A stretch of DNA of 64,000 nt, taken from positions 372,001 to 436,000 of the forward strand of contig OZ037884.1 of assembly GCA_964035575.1 (NCBI GenBank), written 5' to 3'. Both the position numbers and the translations under genes were made by a program. The DNA is from Rhynchopus sp. YZ270_cl-10. Taxonomy: Eukaryota > Euglenozoa > Diplonemea > Diplonemida > Diplonemidae. Below the pieces are notes generated by a model. It saw only the letters and a list, made by a program, of their open reading frames with translations, ran no database searches and was not told where the DNA came from. This document shows, in pieces, positions 29,096 to 39,591 of this stretch; position 1 is the stretch's first letter; each line of letters opens with the position of its first letter.

Positions 29096-30354
29096 TCGAG
29101 TATTTCAAAATAAAAAAATTGAGCCCAAAGCAGGTATGTCTGCTTTTCGCTTTCAAAGAACGTTGATTGAGTGCTCCATAGCAGTCAATGAGAGGGAGAG
29201 ATATAAGGGGTATGAGAGGAAGCGGAGTGTAGAATGAAAAGGTTTGTTTGTGTATCCTGAGGGTGGGGTGTGGTGGGGTGTGGGGTTTGTGATCGTACTC
29301 TTAGTGGTCAAAAGAAATCAAAATAAAAACAAAAAGGGGAGAGTGAGGGAGGAAGTAGCAGCCCGACGCCCACCTTTTTTGTTTAGAGTACTCTCAAACC
29401 CCACATAACGCACTTCCAGTGCCTTACAGTGCTGCTCTATGTGGTGGGGTGTGGTGGGGTGTGGTGGGGGGAGAACAAAGCAACAAAAAAGGTAGGGATA
29501 CGTGGGACACATATCCTGATGCGTCGTAGATCAAATTTGAACCGGGCACAGTGTAGCTCCCACGACTGAAACTGTTTACTGGTAAAGCTACTGATTAGAT
29601 TCATATACTTTCAGGTCACAGAATTGAAAGTATTTGAGGATCAACACATACACCAACTGATTAAAATTTTACAGTAAAACTGGCTGGCAGTGCCAGTAAA
29701 ATGACATCAACAGAGTGCTGGCCAATGTGCTAAAAGGAGGAATGCGCAGGTGTGGTGTGCAAGAGACAACATAAGGGGAGAGGTCTTTTGTTTTGTTTTT
29801 GAAAGCGTTGGTGTATTAGCACTGCACTTAAGCAGCGCCTGCATGATACCCCACACCGCCAGGGAAGTGGTTGAAACACACTGCTTTGACACAACATCAA
29901 AAAAAGGAGTGAGCACACTGTCACAAACAGGAAGATATCAAATGAAACATTGCCAGTGAAAGGCCATAGTATTCCCGCCCCAGCCTTCCTCAATATCCTG
30001 TCAAAGACCACCTATGACTGACCCACGAACGAAGTCAGCCCCGGATGAAAGCACAAGTACCCTGCGGACAACAGCAGAAGATGTAAAAAAAGAGACCTGA
30101 GTGGTACGCACCGTAAGAGAACGAGACGGTTCACAACAGCTCCGCGAATCACGCGACCTCTTTAGACCCCCAGCCCACCAGCTGGCTATGATCTTACACG
30201 ATAGTTGCCGTGGGAGCATAGCGGGGACCGCGAGTGCGATCATGGCTTAGTTCGACAATCGCGCACGTGTCCAAAAACTAAAAAGGTAAAAATCAAAAAG
30301 GCTGTTGTTTGAACGGTGTAATGACCAGCTAGCCTTGAGAAAGGTTCTCGTGAA
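29096..30354. other. Gene-free region with dispersed repeats
   Basis: 29265-29290 and 29436-29470 are GTGGGGTGTGGT runs. 29594-29645 is copy 2 of the ATACTTTCA hairpin (stem 29605-29613/29625-29633). 30011-30092 is a GATGCAGGCACC-family copy (GACTGACCCACGAACGAAG ... CAGCAGAAGATGT). 30095-30243 is a G+C-richer patch, open on the minus strand for 80 codons, with no recognisable product. Confidence 0.5.
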
Positions 30355-31728
30355 TCACATGCACACACATTGGCGCTTGGTACGCCTGTGCACATATTCT
30401 GACACAACACTGCTCGATCCGGTGACGTTGATGTTGCATTTACGTAAGTTACAATCGTCAAGTACTCCGTGCCCAATGTCCGTCACACTCGCCCACCCAG
30501 ACCAGTCCAGTGTTCTCAAAGCCTTGCAGTCGGAGAGGAGGTGGTTTGGTATGTACGGCACACTGCTCCACCCAGACAAGTCAAGGGTTTGCAATGCGGT
30601 GCATTCGGAGAAGAAGTGGTCCCCTATTTGCGTCACATTGCTCCACCCAGATAAGTCAAGCGTCGTCAACGAGGTGCAGCTGTAGAAACATCGCCCCCCA
30701 AATTGCCTCACGCTGTTCCACCCAGACAAGTCAAGGGTTCTCAATGACCTGCAGTCCTGGAGGAAGCCCCTACCTATTCGCATTATATTGTTCCACCCAG
30801 ACAAGTCAAGTGTGGTCAACGAGTCGCACCGGGCGACGAAGTCGTCCCCTATTTGCGTCACGCTTTTCCACCCAGACAAGTCAAGGGTTTGCAGTGCGGT
30901 GCATTCAGAGAGGAAGCCCGTACCTATTTGCGTCACATTGTTCCACCCAGATAAGTCCAGTGTGGTCAACGAGGTGCAGACAGAGAAGAAATTTACACCG
31001 ATGTGCGTCACCTTGCTCCACTCAGACAAATCAAGGGTTTGCAACGAGGTGCAGTGGGAGAAGAAGTGGTGCCCTATTTGCGTCACATTGCTCCACCCAG
31101 ACAAGTCTATGGTTTGCAATGCGGTGCAGCGGCCGAAGAAGCAGTCCCGTATTTGTGTCACATTGCTCCACCCAGATAAGTCAACGGTTCTCAATGTGCT
31201 GCATTCAGAGACGAAGCCCGTCCCTATTTGCATGACATTGCTCCACCCAGATAAATCAACAGTGTGCAATGATCTGCAGTTGGAGAGGAAGTGCGCAGGT
31301 ATTTGAGTCACAGCTGGCACACTACTGAGATCTAGTTCTTCGAAGCTGAGATGTCTCAAGAATTCACAGGGAATCTCAGTGACAATTTCTGCCTGCAGAA
31401 ACAAATGAATCAACTTGGGATCTGTCAGATCTTCCAACATTTCTTTTGCCCTGTATGCCGTCGGCCTTGTCACACCCAAGGCACGAAGATCTGCAATGGC
31501 GTCGTACTTCTGCGACTTCGTCTTCTTCAGCACAACTGTGTCCCCAGCACTCAGCTGCGTGATGTCGTCTCCTGCGGACATTACCTTCCCTCCGAAGCTC
31601 ATGTCAAAGCTGTCTTCGCACAACTCTGCTGCAGACGCCACCTTCCGCCGTATGTCCGCAATTGTATCATCCACACCCACCTCGACTGTGTACTTCTCTC
31701 CGTCTGAGGTCTCCACACATATTTCCAT
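30355..31728 (-). CDS. UBL-LRR-CaaX protein, copy D (diverged paralogue)
   Basis: Single exon, 457 aa, start ATG at 31728 (MEICVETSDGEKYTVEV). Residues 1-70 are the ubiquitin-like domain (DDTIADIRRKV, FGGKVMSAGD, TVVLKK). The linker (about 71-125) shares DPKLIHLFLQAE with copies B and C. There are 12 LRR units of 25 residues, very regular (TLDLSGWSNVTQIGDHFFSE + CTALQ). The C-terminus CVCM is again a CaaX box, preserved although the residues before it differ from B and C (RQ instead of CQ). The core ACAAAACAGAGAGACACAAA precedes the ATG. It lacks the downstream LINE fragment, so it predates or escaped that duplication. Confidence 0.88.
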   Translation of the reverse strand: MEICVETSDGEKYTVEVGVDDTIADIRRKVASAAELCEDSFDMSFGGKVMSAGDDITQLSAGDTVVLKKTKSQKYDAIADLRALGVTRPTAYRAKEMLEDLTDPKLIHLFLQAEIVTEIPCEFLRHLSFEELDLSSVPAVTQIPAHFLSNCRSLHTVDLSGWSNVMQIGTGFVSECSTLRTVDLSGWSNVTQIRDCFFGRCTALQTIDLSGWSNVTQIGHHFFSHCTSLQTLDLSEWSKVTHIGVNFFSVCTSLTTLDLSGWNNVTQIGTGFLSECTALQTLDLSGWKSVTQIGDDFVARCDSLTTLDLSGWNNIMRIGRGFLQDCRSLRTLDLSGWNSVRQFGGRCFYSCTSLTTLDLSGWSNVTQIGDHFFSECTALQTLDLSGWSSVPYIPNHLLSDCKALRTLDWSGWASVTDIGHGVLDDCNLRKCNINVTGSSSVVSEYVHRRTKRQCVCM

Positions 31729-31761
31729 GGTTTTGTGTCTCTCTGTTTTGTGCAGGTGTTT

Positions 31762-32157
31762 TCAGTGGAAGAAGAAACAACAAAAGGCAAGGGATACGTG
31801 GCACAACACCTCCGCATTGGCCTTATGCGGGAAGGTGGTTGTGACGGGCACTATGACTTTGTGGATGCACTTGAGATCACGAGGGAGAGCAGGAAAGGTG
31901 GTGTGCTGTGGCGAGTACAACGCCCCGATGTGAGGTATGGTGTCGTTGGCCATGAGGGGGTAGGAGGTGTCCTTTGGGTTGCCTCCAGGCCTCCATTCCA
32001 CCTCCACCGCCATCTCGGGCACAACAATGTCAAATACCACAACCCCACCACGCTGCACCACCCGAATCGCTTCCACCACAACCCCAACCCGCACACAATG
32101 CGATCCATCCCCACTTCCCACCACCTTCCCTCCCCACACCGCACCGGCAGCGTTCAA
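31762..32157 (-). CDS. Unrecognised open frame, possibly cut by the adjacent element
   Basis: Open on the minus strand without an ATG at its 5' end; the first Met is in MAVEVEWRPGGNPKD. G+C-rich and protein-like (LMANDTIPHIGALYSP, PRDLKCIHKVIVPV). The 5' side runs into the repeat element at 32152. On the far side (32892-33035) another G+C-rich minus-strand stretch (MSSLLLLMSVWRKWKMG...) could be the upstream part of the same former gene. The plus strand is also open, so strand and status are uncertain. Confidence 0.3.
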   Translation of the reverse strand: MNAAGAVWGGKVVGSGDGSHCVRVGVVVEAIRVVQRGGVVVFDIVVPEMAVEVEWRPGGNPKDTSYPLMANDTIPHIGALYSPQHTTFPALPRDLKCIHKVIVPVTTTFPHKANAEVLCHVSLAFCCFFFH

Positions 32158-32891
32158 AAATACGTACTGATTCGTATTAATACGTACGCGTATTAATACG
32201 TATTAATACGCGTACGTGGGGGGTATTTTTGGAAATACGTGACTTTTTTTTCCCCCGGTATCATATGGTACTGTTACATGGATACACAGACAACCAATCT
32301 CCCCCACCACTTCACGCACTCCCCGTCAGGAATAATTTCAATTTTGCATACTTACTATGTCTACACCCGCAGCGAAGCCAGCCCCTAAACTGGACGCGAC
32401 GTCTGAGAAGTATTTGCTTTTTGTTGTTTGGGAAACACGCCCCCACTTGTGTCGGTTGGAAAAAATGGCATCACCTATGTGCCCGTTTTCATGTCTATCC
32501 GTAGAAACTGTATCCCAAGTGATACCAGGAAAAAAAGTTCTGGTTATTTTTTTGTACCTGCCTGAGCCCAAAAATGCAAATAAAGCAAGAATTTTGCCGT
32601 TTTGAGCATCTGTAATATATTCCACGGCAATCTTGTGACCCTGTACATTTGTATGGGCCAGCGCCTTAGCAAAAATTGAAAAATTTCAGAGAAAATTTTG
32701 ACCCCTGGTTGGCTCTTTGGGCACCAATAAAATCCAAAAAAACGCAAAAATTTGGTGTTTTGACCATCAAGGGGGTGTTTTTTTTTTGCTGGAAAAAGCC
32801 ACGTATTAATACGAAAGTCACGTATTAATACGTACGCGTATTAATACGTATTAATACGAATACGTGGGGGGTATGTCACGTATTTTAGAAC
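32152..32891. mobile_element. Element with CGTATTAATACG terminal arrays
   Basis: Ends GTTC(A/T)... read inwards as inverted GTTCNAAAATACGT (32152 and, reversed, 32891). Behind each end is a cluster of the palindrome CGTATTAATACG (32171-32211; 32801-32859) followed by GTACGTGGGGGGTAT (32211) and ATACGTGGGGGGTAT (32860), in direct orientation. No target duplication seen and no transposase; class unknown. Confidence 0.6.
32357..32605 (+). CDS. Small ORF inside the CGTATTAATACG element
   Basis: 82 codons, MSTPAAKPAPKLDATSEKY then LLFVVWETRPHLCRLEK, ending NKARILPF. Codon-like composition at the start, AT-rich towards the end. The only plus-strand candidate in the gene-bearing part. No family recognised; may be cargo or chance. 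Confidence 0.25.
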   Translation: MSTPAAKPAPKLDATSEKYLLFVVWETRPHLCRLEKMASPMCPFSCLSVETVSQVIPGKKVLVIFLYLPEPKNANKARILPF

Positions 32892-33055
32892 ACTGCACCG
32901 CACCCACCCCTTCTCACCTTCCCCCCCACCCCCTCGAACCCTCCTTCTCAACGCACAACCTATCAAAGCCTCTCCCTGACCCATCTTCCACTTCCTCCAC
33001 ACGGACATCAGAAGAAGAAGCGAAGACATCGTCGACAGATTTGATATAATATTAT

Positions 33056-33741
33056 TGATATTTGGTATTCCGGAGGGGCCTATATTGACATGTCGTTGAC
33101 ACAAGGGGCACACTTTATAATTTGTGGTGGTTTTTTTTGGCCGGGAAATCTGCATCGTCCAAAAACACTGGCATTTGCATTTTTGGAATCCGTCCGCCCA
33201 GGAGTGGGTTACTTTGCCTTTTTCTGACTACTGAACAGTAGTAAGCTACAATATCCCTGAGCACGGAGACAGGGGAGAGGAGCAGGGGGGTGTAAAAAAG
33301 TGGATTGTATAAGAAAGAAGAGTGGCTTTTGTTTGACTTTTTTTTCGCTTCGGTTCTAATAATCTAAGGAAGGGGCCGTCTTTTTGTTTTGTTCTCGTAT
33401 TTGATGTTCGTTGAGTAGATAAAATTTTCTGTGTGTGTACAAAAACACACCCCTATAATGTGCTCAAAAACACCTAATCAGATCTTACCTAAAAAAAGGA
33501 AAGAGAGAGAAAAAATGCCCACCTCACCCTCCACTTGGCGTGCCAAGAAAAACCCCCTGGACACCAATGAAAACACAGGAATCCCAGAGAATTTCCTCCT
33601 TTTTCCTTTATTTTTTTTCCCCCCAGGCCATACACCCACACTAACCGGTACGTTTTGATGAGCGTGGTTGCTTCTTCTAAGGTTGTTAAGTACCCACTTC
33701 AATCCTTAGGAGCAGTGATGAGGCAAAGACACATTCAGATT
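33056..33741. other. Gene-free spacer with repeat fragments
   Basis: 33062-33110 is a GGTATTCCGGAGGGGCC, GACATGTCGTTGACAC block related to 24342-24390. 33175-33200 shares TTTTTGGAATCCGTCCG with the interior of the 3314 element. Otherwise nothing. Confidence 0.5.
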
Positions 33742-35005
33742 TTATTTCCTGAGATACGAAATGGTCTTTGTGTTTCCAGGGTCGAGGTTGGAGTCAAGCT
33801 TGCATATGGAGAACATCTCTGCTTCTTCCACATGTCTTGCCGTCCATCCTTCTGGGCACATCCACGCTTCTGTTGTTCCTGTCAGTGGTGGTGGCCCCAT
33901 CTGGATGTATGCACGGACGGAAGCACTTCTACGGAAGTCTGGTGTCCAGTCGCAGCCGTATGGCATCCAAGCACAGAGGACGAGGGTTGGGGAGTACTTC
34001 TGCAGGGCTGCCTCGTAGCCAAGCTGCTCCACCCCGGCGAAGCTGTCCATGTCTGTCGCGACCACGGTGCTGCTAGGGAGCTTGGGGGCAAGGCGCTTTG
34101 TGAGGCCGCCTCGTCCCGCTCCTACCTCGACAATGGTGGCTGCGGCAGGGCCCAGGCTAGTGATGTGGGCTGCAAGTGCTGAAATGTACTCATCAGTATA
34201 AAAGTCATGAATATCCCGCATCTCACAATAATGCCACAACGCAGTAGGGTTGACAAAGCTGCCAAAGGTAACGCAGATGCCAGCCCAGAGAGGGGCTTCT
34301 CCGGCAGACCTGTTGTGTGGTTTTTTTTAATAATTGAAAACTTGGTTGTATTAGTGTAGACACCCGAGGATGAACTCCACTATAATTATTTAGGGTGGTT
34401 TGGAAATCCATATTTTGAATAATTTCTGAAGAAATACCTTTTACTAATAATCACCTATAAAAAATACTATAAAAAAAAGAGAAGTTGAAAGGTGCTAAAA
34501 CGTACTCGGCCTCATCGGCAGCGAGTTGATTGGCCCCTGACTGAGCGGGAGCGGAGATCCTCTGCATCATAACAGTCATAAGAGACTGCATGGCAGGATC
34601 TGCGACTTGCCCCAACAGCTCATCGATGTTGGGGACTTGGGGATTGACCCCATGGATGGAAACAGACTCATCGTCCGTGTTACCGACCACATCTGTGGCG
34701 GCCATTCCAAGCTTTGGCGCTCCATGACGGATTGCAAAGCAGCAAGGAGGACAGATCAAACTGTCAGGTTGGTCGCGGATGGCCTCAGACCATGGACCGC
34801 CTTCCTCACTTGGAATTTTGAGAAATTCCGAGCAAGTTGTTTTCGTTCCTCCCCCACAGCGTTTGCAAGGTGTAGCTTCCTTGTGTGTAGTTGCGCACAA
34901 AGGGAAGACGCAAGTGGTGGTTGGGCTTGTACCCTCCTGTGCGGGAGGCCACTGAACGCACGGAACATCAGTCCAGTCGATCTCATTCACACTAGGAAAC
35001 AACAT
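33742..35005 (-). CDS. SAM-dependent methyltransferase with N-terminal Cys-rich region
   Basis: Exons 34506-35005 and 33742-34309; intron 34310-34505 (GTACGT...CAACAG, phase 2); 355 aa. Residues about 30-105 hold a Cys-rich, possibly zinc-binding region (PLCATTHKEATPCKRCGG, CPPCC). Residues about 222-260 are a class I methyltransferase motif I and motif II strand: VEVGAGRGGLTKRL and VVATDMDSF, where the acidic Asp should bind the ribose of SAM. The substrate is not evident. The C-terminal sheet of a typical Rossmann methyltransferase looks short. The intron contains copy 3 of the TTGGTTGTATTAGTG repeat (34342-34382). An R-family repeat starts about 10 bp upstream of the ATG, so the 5' UTR or promoter is repeat-derived. 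Confidence 0.75.
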
Positions 35006-35016
35006 TTTTGTTTGTG

Positions 35017-35200
35017 CGCTCAAATCCGGGAAAACAAAAAAGTGAAAAAATGAAAAAACTGAAGTACGGTTGTTGTGGTTAATTGAGTACTCAAAGAAAA
35101 CAAGCAAGCTTCTGTTTTTTTTCAATCTGTTTTGTTTGCCCTGCAGCGCTTGCCTCCAATCTTTTTGACAACAAGTTGTTTTATCAAAAAGCCAAAAAAA
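35017..35200. repeat. R-family repeat, copy 3, at the methyltransferase promoter
   Basis: Matches 13670-13850 with only a few differences (GTACGGTTGTTGTGG, GCAAGCTTCTG, CCCTGCAGCGC). It separates two minus-strand genes. Confidence 0.75.
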
Positions 35201-35217
35201 TCTTACTGTTTTTAAAC

Positions 35218-35652
35218 CTAAAAGTCATACCACATCTCCGCCAGGTCTGACATCACGGCAAGCATGCCTTCTGCATCATTCTGGCAGTATTCATCTGGGG
35301 TAGGGAGCTCACCATCGAGGAATGTGTCGTTTATGTGGGCCCACGAGGATTTTGTCACGTCTTGCAGTGCACCGTGTGTACGCCACGAGTAGAGAGCGCG
35401 GAGGAGAAGGGCCCGCTCGTCAGTAGCCTCGGCAGGGGACGAAGGGAAGCAGCCCACAAGGAAGTCCGCAAAGTCCTGCTCGTCCTCCGTCGCCACCACC
35501 TCCTGCAGACGCGGCAGCTGCCGCAGCACCACTGGGTGCGTCATCACACCACTCCGCGCAAACAGCGCATGATACAAACACGTTGCCGCCTCCGCACTCT
35601 TCAATACAGGCCGCACCTCAGCCAGCCATCTCACTACAACGTCGCTGGGCAT
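35218..35652 (-). CDS. Hypothetical protein, 144 aa
   Basis: Single exon, ATG at 35652 (MPSDVVVRWLAEVRPVLKSA), stop at 35218. G+C-rich and helical looking, acidic towards the C-terminus (DGELPTPDEYCQNDAEG, ending AEMWYDF). No TM segment or signal peptide. A TTTTTTCAG acceptor-like site lies 28 nt upstream of the ATG. Family not recognised; possibly a small cytosolic adaptor. Coding status rests on composition and on clear boundaries with AT-rich flanks. Confidence 0.65.
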   Translation of the reverse strand: MPSDVVVRWLAEVRPVLKSAEAATCLYHALFARSGVMTHPVVLRQLPRLQEVVATEDEQDFADFLVGCFPSSPAEATDERALLLRALYSWRTHGALQDVTKSSWAHINDTFLDGELPTPDEYCQNDAEGMLAVMSDLAEMWYDF

Positions 35653-35865
35653 TTTTTTTATTCTGCTATATTATTTTGTCTGAAAAAATGGGGATAATTT
35701 GGTGCGGGAAAAAAATTTGTTCGGTTCCTTTTTTTTTACCACTTTTTTTTGCACAGTTTGCTTTAAAAAAATTAGGCAAATTAGAAAAAACTGTTGGCTA
35801 GAGAAGGAAAAAAATGGTAAATTTTTTAAAATACCCCCTTTCCAACACCCGATCCCCCTCTTACT

Positions 35866-36777
35866 TCAGTCCTTCGCATGATCTCTTTGCAAGGTTTCTG
35901 GTGTTGCAGCTGCGAAGCGTTGGAGGCGGGCTGCACGCAGGTCGCGCTCTTGGTTTGCCTTGCGGAGGGTGCTGTTGCCGACACGCTCTTGGCCAGCACC
36001 TGGTTGGAGGCGACCGGAGGGACGTCCTTGAAGACGTTTCTGGAGACCAGCGTGCAGTGACGCGACAGTGGCAGGCATATTGGAGAAAGCGCCCGGAAGC
36101 AGCGCAAGGAAGCCTCCCCTCCAAAGGAAGGCAGCGCCCGCAACACACAGCACCGCACACACCCACCACGAGTAGGTGCTCTTCTTGCGAAGCCGTTTGC
36201 GCACGTATGCATCATAGTCGCTTGTACGATACGCCCCCACGTCGTCCTCTTGTGTATACTTTTTGTCATTGTACTTCGCGCCTCTCTTTTCTGCAGCAGC
36301 CTCTCTGCCGCGTTTAGAGAATCCACCCTGTAGGTAAATTAAAAGGCGGAAATGAAAAAGAGAAGAGAAAAAATAAACAGACTTTTACACCATTCTTGAT
36401 AACACGGCGAGGGAAAAAGAGAAGATTAATTGTACGCAGCCAAACAGTTTATGAGATCTTTGAATTGGCGTAAAGTGATTTAAAGGGAGGGGGGGAGAAC
36501 CGTGGAGAATAGTCGGTATTGGGCGATCAAAAACGTTATATTATTCCGGTCTCTAATAACACTGCGTGAGGGGGGAAATGATTTTGTCTGAGAGAAAGAT
36601 GCTGACAGATCAAGCCTGCTTCTGAAACATTGGGATGGAGGAGGGGGGAGGGAACTGAAAAATGTGATATACCTCGGGTATTTCGTTTGGTGTAAACCGT
36701 GCGGTGAGTGCAGAGCTGGGGGTCACGCATGTGCACGCCAGGAGCAGGGTTGCAAGACATATTCTGAGTGTGAGCAT
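35866..36777 (-). CDS. Secreted/type I membrane protein of unknown function, 188 aa
   Basis: Exons 36673-36777 (35 codons) and 35866-36327; intron 36328-36672 (GTATAT...CTACAG, phase 0). The first exon is a signal peptide (MLTLRICLATLLLACTCV, cleavage likely after PSSA). A basic, charged segment follows (KRGREAAAEKRGAKYNDKKY), then YVRKRLRKK, a hydrophobic segment at about 88-115 (WWVCAVLCVAGAAFLW) and an Arg/Gln-rich helical tail. The second exon has no ATG of its own in frame, which supports the splice. The (GA)n tract on the gene strand ends only a few nt before the ATG. Family not recognised. Confidence 0.65.
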
Positions 36778-36778
36778 T

Positions 36779-37437
<659 letters not shown>

Positions 37438-37914
37438 TCATTCTTCATCTTGGTATTTATGTTCCGCCTTGTTTTGTGCGTAATTGAGAAGATCGGTGAA
37501 GACGGGTGCATCTTTGATGGTTTCTGAGACGGTGTCGAGGTTTTCACGCTTTACCAGCCACATGTAGAGGTCATTGTCGTATTCGCGGAGGATGTCGTTC
37601 CATTGCTTGAGTGCGTCTGCGTCCATTGTGGGGATGTATTTCCTGCCGTAGCCGCCGAGAAGGCAGTCCATCTCAAGCATGCCACGCTTCGTGCTTTGGA
37701 AGAGCAGGCGCTTCCGTGCCACCTCCACGTCCCCTTCAAACTTCTCCGACGCAGCAGGCGGCCGCATCTCAAGGGACATATGGTCGATCGCCTCCCAGTC
37801 CTTCTTCACATCCTCCATTGTCATCCCCTTCTTGATCACACTCACCGTTGCAGGGTTACCAGTGCTACTGCAGGCACGCCTAGCATGCGATAGACTGCTC
37901 AAAGCTCTTTTCAT
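37438..37914 (-). CDS. SDHAF2: Succinate dehydrogenase assembly factor 2 (Sdh5/SdhE family)
   Basis: Single exon, 158 aa, ATG at 37914. The N-terminus (MKRALSSLSHARRACSS) is a mitochondrial presequence. Residues about 64-125 are the SdhE/Sdh5 fold: RKRLLFQSTKRGMLEMDCLL with the family-defining RGxxE (Arg77-Gly78...Glu81), then the ADALKQWNDILREYDNDLYM helix block. Family members bind the SDHA flavoprotein and promote covalent FAD attachment in the matrix. The length is normal for eukaryotic members. The C-terminal extension (VSETIKDAPVFTDLLNYAQ) resembles the usual tail. A TTTTTAG acceptor-like site lies 20 nt upstream of the ATG. Confidence 0.92.
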   Translation of the reverse strand: MKRALSSLSHARRACSSTGNPATVSVIKKGMTMEDVKKDWEAIDHMSLEMRPPAASEKFEGDVEVARKRLLFQSTKRGMLEMDCLLGGYGRKYIPTMDADALKQWNDILREYDNDLYMWLVKRENLDTVSETIKDAPVFTDLLNYAQNKAEHKYQDEE

Positions 37915-37939
37915 TTTGTCCTTTTTTTTCTCTAAAAAT

Positions 37940-38880
37940 GGATAGAAAGGGGGAGAGAGGGAGGAAAGGAAAGGAAGGGAGAAAGGGAGGAAGGGAGGAA
38001 GGAAGGGAGGAAGGAAGGGGGTATCAGGAAATAAGATGGAAAGAAATTATGAATGGTTTGGGGGTGTGAAAAAGTGGGGGTAAAAAAAGGGGTGTGGGGG
38101 GGGGTACGTTTTACCGAACAAAAAAAAAATTTCGGAAAAGAAAAAAAGGGGGAGAAAGGGGAAGACTTCGCGTTTGTGAAGCTGGGCCTGTTGCCGTGTT
38201 AGGAAATGGCATCGCCACTCTGCTTGACTTTGCATTTGGGGAGGGGGTCTTTGTTTGCCATGTAAGTCAAGGATATGACAACAAAAAGCGAGAAGAAAAA
38301 AAAAAAACAGTTTGTTAGATGAACCTAAGCTGCATATGATTAGTCACCTTAAAGGGGATATAACAGATGATACAACGCGTTGTGCTTGTTGAATCACCTC
38401 AGAAAAGGGGTTGAAAGTGCACAAACAGCTTTAACACACTGGGGGCACTGGAGAAGAAGGGGAAAAAAACAACTAAGAGATGCCTCAAAAAAAAAGGGGG
38501 GGGGAATGAGGGGAACCATTGGGGGGAGTAATCAAAATAAGTTGCAAGATTACTATGCTGCCCTCACGGGTGCACACAAAGATATATTTTATGAAGAAGA
38601 GGAAGATTCACGGTGCGCTACATTGCACCTGTTGCGGGGGGTTAAGAAAGCAACCGGTGGATTGACGCATTGAACAAAAGAATAAAATTGTTTGTTGAAA
38701 AGATGGTATCTTCAACCATCAACAATATTATGGAATAGAACAAAAGAAAACGATGCAAGAAAGTTTCATGAGAAGAAGAATAAACTCAACGAGGGGGTAA
38801 ACAGTACCGTAAACTCCAAAAAAAAAAAGAACTTTTTTGTTTGGTAGCTTCCAAAAAAGAGTATTTTACGACATTGCTTC
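37940..38880. other. Intergenic spacer with purine tract and one hairpin repeat
   Basis: 37945-38030 is a GGAA/GGGA purine tract. 38315-38352 is CTCTCGT-family copy 8, with changed loop (CTAAGC, TGCATAT, GATTAG, TCACC). 38365-38400 has a similar GATGAtaCAAC...TTGttgaaTCACC arrangement. No gene. Confidence 0.55.
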
Positions 38881-39591
38881 TTACTCCAAAACCCCAAATG
38901 GGCAGCACTTCTTTGCCTCTCTTTCTGCCTCCCTTTTTCTGTCGCGTGCCTTGCGGGCCTTCTTTTGCGCACAACGCAGAAGGTTTCTTTGTTTAGCCTG
39001 CTCCGAGACATGCTTTTTGCGTTGGGATTTTTGGATGTGACGTTTTCTGTCCGCGGCGGTTGCGCAGAAACGTTTGCGGAGTGGACACTCGATGTCCAGC
39101 ACATCCCACATCCACATCTCATCGGAGAAGTCCTCAGTTACGTAGGTCTGGTATGGGTACCATCTACAGTCCCCGTCGTAGTTGTAATCGTAGTAGTAAT
39201 CGTGCCCAAAGCGAGAAACGTCGTATTGTTCTGTTCTGACAAGCACGTCCTTGGCCTGGCGGTCGAAACGTTTGCTCTTATCGCGTGCCTTCTGCTGGGC
39301 ACGGTATTGTGCCTGCTTGGTTTTGGTGGTCGTGCTGTCGCGTTCCCGTTTGTTGCGTTTTGTGTGTTGCTTATGTGCCGCACGGAATCTGTCAGACTTA
39401 GTGTTCCGCACCTCGTCTTGGCCGACCCATTTATCATCACTCCATGGTGCTGTGCTGGTAGGGTGTGTCTTCTTGCCAACCTTCACCCCAACAGAGAATG
39501 CGTGCACTGCGGCCCAGTCGACGCTGTCGCATAACACCGAGACCTCTCCCAAGAAACTAACCCGCACCGTGCTGTCCACGGGGGGCGACAT
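38881..39591 (-). CDS. Lys/Arg-rich hypothetical protein, 236 aa
   Basis: Single exon, ATG at 39591 (MSPPVDSTVRVSFLGEVSV). About 1-60 is an ordinary globular-like start. 65-120 is a basic, Gln/Lys/Arg-rich helix (KQHTKRNKRERD, AQYRAQQKARDKSKRF). About 125-165 is an aromatic acidic patch (HDYYYDYNYDGD, WYPYQTYV, EMWMWDVLDIE). 170-236 is again strongly basic and coiled-coil like. No TM or signal peptide; the basic blocks suggest a nuclear or nucleolar RNA-binding role (inference). Family not recognised. The opposite strand is also open but its product is compositionally odd and hydrophobic. Confidence 0.65.
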   Translation of the reverse strand: MSPPVDSTVRVSFLGEVSVLCDSVDWAAVHAFSVGVKVGKKTHPTSTAPWSDDKWVGQDEVRNTKSDRFRAAHKQHTKRNKRERDSTTTKTKQAQYRAQQKARDKSKRFDRQAKDVLVRTEQYDVSRFGHDYYYDYNYDGDCRWYPYQTYVTEDFSDEMWMWDVLDIECPLRKRFCATAADRKRHIQKSQRKKHVSEQAKQRNLLRCAQKKARKARDRKREAEREAKKCCPFGVLE

